A program made the translations under genes and the position numbers. 55,610 bases of DNA from an uncultured Myxococcales bacterium (GTDB lineage Bacteria; Myxococcota_A; UBA9042), in assembly GCA_903850505.1 (NCBI GenBank), contig CAINLT010000414.1:1-55610 (forward strand), given 5' to 3'. Below are positions 27,157 through 34,403 of this stretch, piece by piece. The notes under the pieces are model-generated. The model saw only the letters and a program-made list of their open reading frames with translations. It had not been told where the DNA came from and searched no databases. Position 1 is the stretch's first letter, and the number at the start of each line of letters is the position of its first letter.

Positions 27157-27561
27157 ATGGCCGCAACGGAAGTCCGCAACGCTTGTTACAAGTGCGAAGA
27201 AGAGCTGGTCTTTGACGTCAAGATCGGCCGTCTGGACACGTGCCCCAACTGCGGCGCGTATCTGCACTCCTGCCGCAACTGCCGGTTCTGGAGCATCTCC
27301 GCGCACAACCAGTGCATTGAGAACCAGGGCGAGTTCATCCGCGACCGCGAGGCCGGCAACTTCTGCGGCTTCTTCCAGTTCCGCGTCGTGGGCGAGGATG
27401 CCAGCGCGGAGATCAACGCGCACAAGGCCAAGCTCGACGCGATGTTTGGCGGCGGCGGTGCGGCGAAACCGACCGTGAGCTGGGGCGCACCGGAAGGCGG
27501 CAAGACCGAGCGCCCGGAAGATGCGGCGCGGGCGAAGCTGGATGCGTTGTTCAAAAAATAG
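27157..27561 (+). CDS. Small zinc-ribbon protein with eight cysteines
   Basis: 134 residues, conserved-hypothetical type; I cannot name its role. Cys pairs CYKC (10, 13), CPNC (29, 32) and CRNC (39, 42), plus Cys53 and Cys70, look like two zinc sites. The centre reads SCRNCRFWSISAHNQCIENQ and then GNFCGFFQF. The C-terminal third repeats one short amphipathic element: KAKLDAMFG (90-98) and RAKLDALFK (125-133), separated by a Gly/Pro-rich linker. There is no signal peptide, so it is cytoplasmic. It starts 11 bases after the FG-GAP gene behind AAGGGA, and is followed 36 bases later by the metzincin gene. Confidence 0.8.
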   Translation: MAATEVRNACYKCEEELVFDVKIGRLDTCPNCGAYLHSCRNCRFWSISAHNQCIENQGEFIRDREAGNFCGFFQFRVVGEDASAEINAHKAKLDAMFGGGGAAKPTVSWGAPEGGKTERPEDAARAKLDALFKK

Positions 27562-27597
27562 CACCTCGGCCACGCAATGACCGACATAGGGTGACCG

Positions 27598-29184
27598 ATG
27601 CGGGCTCGACTCCTCGCGATGCTGTTGCTCCTCGCTTTCACAGCGTCGTGCGCCCGCACGGCGGCGGATATTCAGCGCGACTATGCGCGCGAGACGCTGG
27701 CGCCGCGCTCGTTCCAGGTCAATGCCGACACCGCCCGGCCTGCGCTGCAGCGGCGGCTGCACGTGCGAGCGTGGGCCAACAACGACTACCGCAAGCAGAA
27801 CCTGCGCTGGGAACAGCGGATCCGCGATCAGCTCGGCCGCGCCAACACGATCCTGCAGGCGCAGTTCGGCATGGAACTCGTCATCGACAGCGTCGCCGCT
27901 TGGGAGAACGACACGCCGGACGACGCCGTGTTGGACGCGAGCCTCGCCGCGCTGATCCAACACGACGCCGCGGACGATGCCAACTGGGTGCTCGGCTTCG
28001 TGGGCGCGCGTTCCTTCAACACGGACTGGCACCATCTGGGTCAGGCGAAATCGCCCGGCAAGCACATGGTCCTGCGCGGCACGCAGAACGTCCGGCAGCG
28101 CGACTGGCTGGACAAACGCCTGGAGGCATTGCCGGAGAAGGAGCGCGATCAGCTGTGGAAGGAGATGCGCCTGCACACGGAGACGCTGCTGGTGCTGCAC
28201 GAATGGGCGCACACGCTGGGCTCGCCGCATGACGGCAATGGCGACTACATCATGTCGCCCACGTATGATCCGCAGATCGTGCAGTTTTCGCCAGCGTCGA
28301 TTGAGGTGATTCGGCTTGGCCTTGCGCACTTGGGCGAGACCGGGCGCGCGGCGGAAGTGGCGTGGCAGGCGGCGCGGACGGCGGCGATCGCGGCGCACCC
28401 GGGCGCGTTCCAGCAAGACGGCGCGGCGACGCCCGTGCGGCCGCAGACAGCCAAGCCGGAGCAGTTGCCGAAACCTGCGCGATTCAACCGCGTGGTTGAC
28501 GCGCAGCGGCTGCTGCGGACGGGCAAGAACGACGAGGCGCAGGCGCTGCTCGACGCGGCGTTGGCGAACGCGACGGTCGAGACCGAGCCCGACCTGCTGC
28601 GCGCCTTGGCCAGCGTGCTGCTGGAGGCCGGGCGGCTGACGGCGGCGGAGACGATCGCCGCGCAGCTGGGCTTTGCCCCGGAAGGCCTGACGCTGCGCGG
28701 GCAGATTACCCGGCAGCGGCGCGTGGTTGGCCTGCAGCCGGGGGCCTTGGCGGAACATGACGAGCCGGCGTACGGCCAGCGGTTTGAGAAGGCCCGCGCG
28801 GCGCTCTCGGGGCCGAACCCGCCCGATGGCGAGGCGTTCCACCGGGACTACCCGAAGGTCGCGGGCAGCCTCGCGTTGCAGTGCGCGCTGGCGCTGAACA
28901 GCCGCGGCGGCGCGCAACGCGGCAAGAAACTGTGCGACGCGGCGCTGCAGCTCTGGCCGGAGACCGTGCTGGCCCATCAGGGACTCGTGGCGCTGGCGCG
29001 ATCGCATCGGGACGGTACGGACGCGGTCCAGCATCTGGAAACGCTCCTGGACCTCATTCCGGACTTTGAACCAACCTGGCTGGAGCTCGCGCGCGCGCTC
29101 AAGGACGGCGGCCAGCCGCAGAAGCTGGGTGAACTGGAGCAGCGCTACACGACCGCGTTTGGCAAGCCGCTTGTGGTGGAGTAG
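27598..29184 (+). CDS. Metzincin-type zinc metalloprotease lipoprotein with TPR-like C-terminus
   Basis: 528 residues. The N-terminus MRARLLAMLLLLAFTASCAR is a lipoprotein signal with Cys18. Residues 201-212 read HEWAHTLGSPHD, an exact HExxHxxGxxHD metzincin zinc site (His201, Glu202, His205, His211), followed seven residues later by IMSP (Met219), a Met-turn like those of adamalysins/reprolysins. The C-terminal half (from about residue 290) is alpha-helical, with repeats resembling TPRs (AQRLLRTGKNDEAQALLDAA, LASVLLEAGRLTAAETIAAQ). It probably acts as an envelope protease or processes a surface protein; the substrate is unknown. Downstream of the FG-GAP subtilase and zinc-ribbon genes. Ends 21 bases from the convergent DUF1636-like gene. 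Confidence 0.82.
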   Translation: MRARLLAMLLLLAFTASCARTAADIQRDYARETLAPRSFQVNADTARPALQRRLHVRAWANNDYRKQNLRWEQRIRDQLGRANTILQAQFGMELVIDSVAAWENDTPDDAVLDASLAALIQHDAADDANWVLGFVGARSFNTDWHHLGQAKSPGKHMVLRGTQNVRQRDWLDKRLEALPEKERDQLWKEMRLHTETLLVLHEWAHTLGSPHDGNGDYIMSPTYDPQIVQFSPASIEVIRLGLAHLGETGRAAEVAWQAARTAAIAAHPGAFQQDGAATPVRPQTAKPEQLPKPARFNRVVDAQRLLRTGKNDEAQALLDAALANATVETEPDLLRALASVLLEAGRLTAAETIAAQLGFAPEGLTLRGQITRQRRVVGLQPGALAEHDEPAYGQRFEKARAALSGPNPPDGEAFHRDYPKVAGSLALQCALALNSRGGAQRGKKLCDAALQLWPETVLAHQGLVALARSHRDGTDAVQHLETLLDLIPDFEPTWLELARALKDGGQPQKLGELEQRYTTAFGKPLVVE

Positions 29185-29205
29185 CTGGGGCTGCCAAGCT
29201 GGCGC

Positions 29206-29538
29206 CTACTCTGAATCCCATTCCGCCCAATTCGTCCGCGACAGCACGAACCCATCCACCGGCGTCGCCACCGGCGCGTGAATCTTCGCCTCGGCGTGGT
29301 CCAGGATCGCCCGCAGCTCGGCCTTCGTGTGCACGCGCTGGCAGCGGATCGACCCTTCCGCCGTCTCCACCAGCACCGTCAGCCCTTGGATGCAGCCTGA
29401 AAGACACGGCTCGCGCTTGATCGACAGTTTCTGCTGCGTCGCCTTGGCCCATTCACGCGCTTCGGTCTCGAGGTCTTTCAGCGCATCGCAGACCTCGCCC
29501 GGCTTCTTGCGGCACACCGCGCAGATCGACAGCTCCAC
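29206..29538 (-). CDS. DUF1636-like thioredoxin-fold ferredoxin/metal-binding protein
   Basis: 110 residues. The N-terminal LSICAVCRKKPGE and the central EPCLSGCIQGLTVLVE supply a CxxC plus CxxxC set typical of the small (2Fe-2S) thioredoxin-like ferredoxin or DUF1636 metal-binding family. The exact role is unknown. The start is GTG at 29538, four bases after the TAG of the upstream LolA-like gene, so the two are likely co-transcribed. Family assignment is by motif only. Confidence 0.65.
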   Translation of the reverse strand: MELSICAVCRKKPGEVCDALKDLETEAREWAKATQQKLSIKREPCLSGCIQGLTVLVETAEGSIRCQRVHTKAELRAILDHAEAKIHAPVATPVDGFVLSRTNWAEWDSE

Positions 29539-29541
29539 GCG

Positions 29542-30306
29542 CTACTGCCCCAGCGCTTCAGGCTGGAACGCCGCGTCCGGCAGCACGACCTTGGTATCGA
29601 TTTCGCGGGTCTCCACCGTCGTCGTCGATCCGCGCACGTGGTTCTGCATGTGGAATTTCTTCAGCGTGCTGCCGTCAATCGCGTCCACGGTCAGCGTCTT
29701 CACCAGCTTGCCGTCCTTGCCGTAAAACGTCATTTGCCGCGGCACCGACAGCTTCTCGTCAATCCACAGCTCGATCTTGCTGTACGCCTCGTCCGGATCC
29801 GGCGTCGTCACTTCCACGCGCGCGCAAGGCACGCCGCCCACGGGCTCGTTGCCGAGCTTCTTGGTCTCGCCGCCCTGCATGCCGTGGCTGTCCAGATCGC
29901 CAAAGCTGAAGTCCGTGTCCATGAACGCCGCGTTGCGCTGCGACCCGCCGATCCGCCGCAGCCGCCGCATCTTGGGCAGCCACAGGAACTGCTGCGCCGC
30001 CTGGCCTTTGCCTTGCTCCAGCATCAGCAGCTCGATGCCCGCGTCCTCCGCCGGCTGCAGGAACGTGATGCGCGACCGCATCTTGCCGTCCTTGCGCACC
30101 ACGCGCGCCAGCGTCAGCCAGGTCTTTTCCTTGCCGGACGCCAGCCGCAGCGTCAGCGCGGTCTTGGACTGGCCGGCCTGAAAACCCGCGGCGTTCTTGG
30201 CCATGACGGCGTCGAGCAGCTTGCGCGCCGCCGGATCGTCCGCCGCTTCCGCAAGGTTGGCGGCAAACAGCGCCGCCATCACCAGAATCGCTGACAACTT
30301 GCGCAT
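29542..30306 (-). CDS. LolA-like outer-membrane lipoprotein-sorting family protein
   Basis: 254 residues with the signal peptide MRKLSAILVMAALFAANLAE, hence periplasmic. The body matches the LolA-like family (COG2834/PF17131 type), with the hallmark region QQFLWLPKMRRLRRIGGSQR, NAAFMDTDFSFGDLD, and KIELWIDEKLSVPRQM near the C-terminus. Members often sit beside RND exporters or DUF1302-like barrels and are thought to bind or ferry hydrophobic ligands. Start ATG 30306 is supported by GGAGG seven bases upstream; longer in-frame extensions lack family similarity. A DUF1302-like barrel gene lies 1 kb away on the other strand. Confidence 0.8.
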   Translation of the reverse strand: MRKLSAILVMAALFAANLAEAADDPAARKLLDAVMAKNAAGFQAGQSKTALTLRLASGKEKTWLTLARVVRKDGKMRSRITFLQPAEDAGIELLMLEQGKGQAAQQFLWLPKMRRLRRIGGSQRNAAFMDTDFSFGDLDSHGMQGGETKKLGNEPVGGVPCARVEVTTPDPDEAYSKIELWIDEKLSVPRQMTFYGKDGKLVKTLTVDAIDGSTLKKFHMQNHVRGSTTTVETREIDTKVVLPDAAFQPEALGQ

Positions 30307-30446
30307 CTTTTGCCTCCAGAACTCGTTGCCATGCGCCTTCGCGCACTCGGTATTCGTGAAAATCGTCGTGCGCATGGCAACTGCAGGCCGCGGCTGCGGA
30401 CTGCCGCGGGGGTTCGGCGGCGGCGCGCCCCCGAGGCATTTTCTAC

Positions 30447-31277
30447 CTAGCCCGGTCGCGACTGCAGCCACGCCTTCGTGCGCGCGTGCTCCGGCTCGCG
30501 CTCCGTGCGCCGCGTGCGATAACCACAACCGCGGGCAATCAGCTGCACGGAATGGTTCTTGCCCGGGAACGCCGCTTTGAGCTCCTCGAGCACGTCCGTC
30601 GTGTCAAAGAACTTGCACGAGAAGATGTCAAAGAACGCCTCTTGGGTCGCTTCATTGATGTGGATCGCGATGTGGCTCTCCGCGATCATCGTCATCGCCG
30701 ACAGCACCGACGTGCCATTCGCCGTCTTGGACCGCAGCACATACGGCCGCATGATCGGCGTCATGTCAATGCGCGGCGGCAGGTTGTCAAACAGCTGGAA
30801 CAGCGAGTCCATGTTGCTCGGACCCGTGTAACCCTGGATGTTGATCAGCAGGTGCGGGCCAAAATCGTCTTCGGGCTGCACGCGCACTTCGTCAAAACGC
30901 TCGGGGCGCAGGGCGGTGTGCACGTCGACGTTGCGGGTCGGCAGCGCAGTCCGCAGCAGGCGCGTCAGCTCGCCGTTGTCAAACGCCATGGGCGCGACGA
31001 GGTCAGCAAAGTAGCATTCGCGAAAGCTGAACGTGTGCAGCGTCAGGTGGCCACCCGGCAGGAACACAAAACCGGAGACGCCGCAGTCATCGGGCTCCAC
31101 GCCGTTGTAGTACGGCAGCAACATCGGCGGCATCGCCGGCTGGAGGCCAAGGCGCTCGGGCAGCTCTTCCAGCAGCTCGTGAACGAGGCGAATGTCGTCA
31201 AAGCGCGACCGGTGACCGCCGAAGCCGTCCAGCGTAGAATGTTGCAAGGTAGAAGGTTGCGGGCTCGTTGGCGTCAT
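30447..31277 (-). CDS. Two-domain S-adenosylmethionine decarboxylase-like protein
   Basis: 276 residues, about twice a prokaryotic AdoMetDC. Two SpeH-like domains occur in tandem. The C-terminal one has AESHIAIHINEATQEAFFDI with Ser201 (pyruvoyl precursor), His206 and Cys221 in the spacing of SpeH Ser63/His68/Cys83. The N-terminal one has the matching LPGGHLTLHTFSFRECYFADL, but Gly replaces the Ser and no Cys is in place, so it appears inactive. Expected activity is S-adenosylmethionine decarboxylation to the aminopropyl donor for polyamines. SpeD-family enzymes can also decarboxylate other amino acids, so the substrate is uncertain. No polyamine synthase is nearby. Start ATG 31277 is chosen because longer frames run into the divergent gene. 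Confidence 0.8.
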   Translation of the reverse strand: MTPTSPQPSTLQHSTLDGFGGHRSRFDDIRLVHELLEELPERLGLQPAMPPMLLPYYNGVEPDDCGVSGFVFLPGGHLTLHTFSFRECYFADLVAPMAFDNGELTRLLRTALPTRNVDVHTALRPERFDEVRVQPEDDFGPHLLINIQGYTGPSNMDSLFQLFDNLPPRIDMTPIMRPYVLRSKTANGTSVLSAMTMIAESHIAIHINEATQEAFFDIFSCKFFDTTDVLEELKAAFPGKNHSVQLIARGCGYRTRRTEREPEHARTKAWLQSRPG

Positions 31278-31331
31278 TGCGTTCACCGGGGCAGAATGGC
31301 TGGGGATGGCGGCGGGCGCCGAGGGGCAGCA

Positions 31332-32879
31332 ATGATGGCGGAAAGTCCGATGCGCGGCAACACAAAGCAGTCGATCTGGCTGTTGCCGCTGGCACTCGCG
31401 CTGCTGGCGTGGCCCGCGCAGGCGCAGGAGCCGACGCTGTTTTCCGGCACTTGGATGAGCGTGCTGGGCGTCGACACGCAAGCGGACGCGCCGGGCGAGG
31501 ACCTGCTGACGCTGCGCAATCGCCTCGATTTGGATCTGCGCCATCCGGTGTCCGAGACGATGCGCGTGAAGATCGCCGCGCGGCTGTGGCAGCGGACGTC
31601 AGCGGCGCGGACTGACAGCAACGGCTGGAAGCTCGACGTCAACGGCCATTTTCCGGATTTTGGCCTGCGCTACGACCAACTGGCGGAGCTGCGCGAGGCG
31701 TACGTGCAGTGGGATCTGGGCCCCGGTCGCCTGACGGTGGGGCGCGACATCGTGCAGTGGGGCGCGCTGGAGCTACAGAGCCCGTGGCGCATCTGGAATC
31801 CGGTGGATTACAGCCAAGGCATCCTGGGCGCGCTCAACCCGGACGACACGCCGCTGCTGGCCGACTGGATGGTGCGCTGGTCCCAGCCGCTGGGCGGTGG
31901 CCGGTTTGAAGGCATCTTCCAGCCGTTCTTCACGGAGCATCGCTTCAGCCCGTTCGCGACGGACACGGCGGTGGTGCGGCCTGACGTGGGTCCGCCGCTG
32001 CCGCAGGGCATGTTCCAGATGTTGCGGCACCTGGATCTGCGGCTGGATCGGCAGCTGGGCGACACGCTCACGACGGCGCTCAAGCCGCCGCCCGCAACGC
32101 CGCTCGCGGGGTCGATGGGCGCGCGCTGGCTGGTGAATGCCGGCGACTGGGAGCTGGGCGTGGCGGCGATCTTCAACTGGGACCGGATGCCGCTGCTGCG
32201 CTTTGACCCGAACATCGCGACGCTGCTGGGCAAGATCGCCGCGGTAGGTTTTGATACCCAGAAGCAGGTCGCGCTGCTGGGCGACCCGGAGTACCAGGCG
32301 GCGCAGGCGGCAGTCCAAGGCTCGGGCAAGGGGCCGCTGGACCTGGCGACGGCGGAGTGGCAGCGCCGCCTGACGCTGGGCGGGCAATGGAGCGTGGAAG
32401 TGGCCGAGGGCTGGATCGTCCGCGGCGACGTGGCGTATGCGCCCAAGGTCGGATCGGCGCTGGGGCGCGTGGTGTTCACGGACCAGTTCGCGCCGATCGT
32501 GACGTCGATGCTGATGACCGGAGCGGGCGTGGAGTGGACGCACGGCGACACGCTGGCGGTGGTCGTTGAAGCGACATACCAGTGGTCGATCGACGTGCCG
32601 AAAGACCAGCCGCTGTTCCTGATGGCGCGGCATCAGGCGGTGATCGCCGGCGGCGCGCAGTGGAAGTTCGGCGAGAGTCAGGCGTGGGCGCTGCAGGCGG
32701 GCGGCATGTACGGCATCTCGTTGGGCGACTGGGCAGCGCTGCCGCGCGTGAGCTGGAAATTCGCCGAAGGCTGGCAGACCGGCCTGGGCGCGGCATTCAC
32801 CGGCGGACCACTGCTGAGTCCCGGCGGGCTGTACCGGACCGATGATCAGGTGCTGATCGATATCCGCAAGGTGTTTTGA
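31332..32879 (+). CDS. Outer-membrane beta-barrel protein, DUF1302-like
   Basis: About 515 residues. A signal peptide ends at WPAQAQEP. Alternating-residue strands throughout, regular aromatic positions and a C-terminal Phe (IDIRKVF) indicate an outer-membrane beta-barrel. The motif LTVGRDIVQWGALELQSPWR followed by IWNPVDYSQGI is the GRQxVxWG...NPxD signature of DUF1302/DcaP-like proteins that accompany RND-type transporters. Two in-frame ATGs (31332, 31335) and a third at 31350 follow GAGGGG; 31332 is used. It is divergent from the AdoMetDC-like gene and convergent with the PLD lipoprotein (three-base gap). The LolA-like protein nearby is a plausible functional partner. Confidence 0.78.
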   Translation: MMAESPMRGNTKQSIWLLPLALALLAWPAQAQEPTLFSGTWMSVLGVDTQADAPGEDLLTLRNRLDLDLRHPVSETMRVKIAARLWQRTSAARTDSNGWKLDVNGHFPDFGLRYDQLAELREAYVQWDLGPGRLTVGRDIVQWGALELQSPWRIWNPVDYSQGILGALNPDDTPLLADWMVRWSQPLGGGRFEGIFQPFFTEHRFSPFATDTAVVRPDVGPPLPQGMFQMLRHLDLRLDRQLGDTLTTALKPPPATPLAGSMGARWLVNAGDWELGVAAIFNWDRMPLLRFDPNIATLLGKIAAVGFDTQKQVALLGDPEYQAAQAAVQGSGKGPLDLATAEWQRRLTLGGQWSVEVAEGWIVRGDVAYAPKVGSALGRVVFTDQFAPIVTSMLMTGAGVEWTHGDTLAVVVEATYQWSIDVPKDQPLFLMARHQAVIAGGAQWKFGESQAWALQAGGMYGISLGDWAALPRVSWKFAEGWQTGLGAAFTGGPLLSPGGLYRTDDQVLIDIRKVF

Positions 32880-32882
32880 CCG

Positions 32883-33995
32883 CTAGATTGCAGTTCCCGT
32901 CAGCCACAGCTTCTCAAAGTACGCCACGACCGCGGTCACCGCGGCAGCGAACTTCGTCTTCACGCCGGCCTCGTGGTAGCTGACAAAGCCGCCGTGGCCC
33001 CAGTTGTTGCTGCCGAGCACCACCGTGTCGTCGATGACGATGAACTTGGCGTGGGTGATGACGGTGTCGGGATCGTTGCGCACCGCGGCGCCGAGGTTCT
33101 TGAGGTACGTGCCGGCATCGACGTTGAGCGCGGGATCGCCGAAGTCGCCCGAGGACTGGTCCAGCACCACCCGCACGCTCACGCCGCGCTTCACCGCGGC
33201 GGCGACGTCGGCCAGCAACGACTTCACATCGCTGTCGTCCACGTTCATCGCGTAGGTGCACAGCAGAATGCGCGTCTTGGCGGCCTGGATGAGCGGCTGT
33301 ACCACGCCCTTGAAGCCGCCGTCGCCGTAGAGCGCGACGTTGGGATCGGCGCTCGTCACCACCTTCTTCATGGCGGTCGGCTTGTCCCAGAGCGCCTGAA
33401 AATAGCCGGCGATCGCGGTGTTGGCCACCGCGTCGCGCACCAGAAAATTGGTCTCGTTGTTGTAGAACAAGGACGACTGCGACCAGTTGGTCGAGCCGAG
33501 CACGAAGCCCTGCTCGCTGCGGATCAGCTTGACGTGGGTGCGCACCGCTTTGGTGCCGTCCAGCTTGGCGTTGATGCCCGCGGCTTTCAGGTCGGCGACG
33601 ACAAGCGCGTTGTTGGCGATTTCGTCGTCCATGAGCACGCGGACGTTGACCCCGCGCGCCTGCGCCGCCTTGAGCGCGCCCACGATGATCGCCAGGTAGT
33701 CGCTGATCGCGGTCGTCTCGAACTCGGTGATGTCCAACTGCACGTGCGCCGTCTGGATGACCTCCAGCGCGCCGCCCATGTAGTCCTTGTTGGCTTTGAG
33801 CTCGAGCACCGGTCCGGGCGGCAGGTTGCCCACGGTGATCGCGACGTCGCTGGTCCCGGCGCCCGTATCGGTCGCAAGGGCGACATCGCCACCGGCGTCA
33901 GCGGGCGCTACGTAGGTCGTGCCACCGGCGGCCTGCGTTTGCGCACAGCCAGCCGAAAGCACCGCGAGGACAGCGAACGCCGCGGCACACTTCAC
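32883..33995 (-). CDS. Phospholipase D-like lipoprotein with two HKD motifs
   Basis: 370 residues. Signal peptide with lipobox LSAGC (Cys17), then an Ala/Thr/Asp-rich linker, then two PLD domains. The second HKD motif, THAKFIVIDDTVVLGSNNWG, is canonical HxKx4D. The first, THVKLIRSEQGFVLGSTNWS, has Glu in the Asp position. Possible roles are phospholipid or nucleic-acid phosphodiester cleavage or transfer at the envelope; its substrate is unknown. Its ATG overlaps the stop of the response regulator by four bases, so translation is coupled and the two should be expressed together. It is the last gene of the FHA-regulator-PLD run. Confidence 0.85.
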   Translation of the reverse strand: MKCAAAFAVLAVLSAGCAQTQAAGGTTYVAPADAGGDVALATDTGAGTSDVAITVGNLPPGPVLELKANKDYMGGALEVIQTAHVQLDITEFETTAISDYLAIIVGALKAAQARGVNVRVLMDDEIANNALVVADLKAAGINAKLDGTKAVRTHVKLIRSEQGFVLGSTNWSQSSLFYNNETNFLVRDAVANTAIAGYFQALWDKPTAMKKVVTSADPNVALYGDGGFKGVVQPLIQAAKTRILLCTYAMNVDDSDVKSLLADVAAAVKRGVSVRVVLDQSSGDFGDPALNVDAGTYLKNLGAAVRNDPDTVITHAKFIVIDDTVVLGSNNWGHGGFVSYHEAGVKTKFAAAVTAVVAYFEKLWLTGTAI

Positions 33996-34402
33996 GCGGT
34001 CGCGCCTGCAGCCGACTTGTGCTTCTTCAGCGCCAGCGCCGCGAGCCTCTCGAGCAGCTCGGGAATCATGAACGGCTTGTCGAGGTGGTCGTCCGCACCG
34101 TAGAGCGGCGCGGTCATCTCGTTCAGGTTCGGGCCAATCGCCGTGAGCATCAGGATGCCCACGTCGTTGTATTCCGCACGCGCACGGAGGGATTTGCAGA
34201 CTTCCCAGCCGTTCATCTGCGGCATCATGACGTCCAGCACGATCAGATCCGGCTTGTGCGCCAACGCGGAGCGCAACGCCTCTTCGCCGTCGTACGCCAG
34301 CGCGATCCGATAGCCTTCCGCTGCCAAGGTCTTGCGCAGAATCCCGGCAATCTCCAGGTCGTCTTCCGCAATCAGTACGTTGATTCCATTGTCTTTAGGC
34401 AT
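33992..34402 (-). CDS. Single-domain response regulator (receiver)
   Basis: 136 residues comprising one CheY-like receiver domain with no output domain. Conserved elements: acidic pair in VLIAEDD, phospho-acceptor Asp in LIVLDVMMP, Thr in ILMLTAIG, and Lys in LDKPF. A short Lys/Ala-rich tail follows. It is a phosphorelay intermediate or an allosteric regulator of a partner. Its start is one base after the FHA gene stop, and its end overlaps the PLD gene start. No histidine kinase gene is in the window. Confidence 0.9.
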   Translation of the reverse strand: MPKDNGINVLIAEDDLEIAGILRKTLAAEGYRIALAYDGEEALRSALAHKPDLIVLDVMMPQMNGWEVCKSLRARAEYNDVGILMLTAIGPNLNEMTAPLYGADDHLDKPFMIPELLERLAALALKKHKSAAGATA

Positions 34403-34403
34403 G

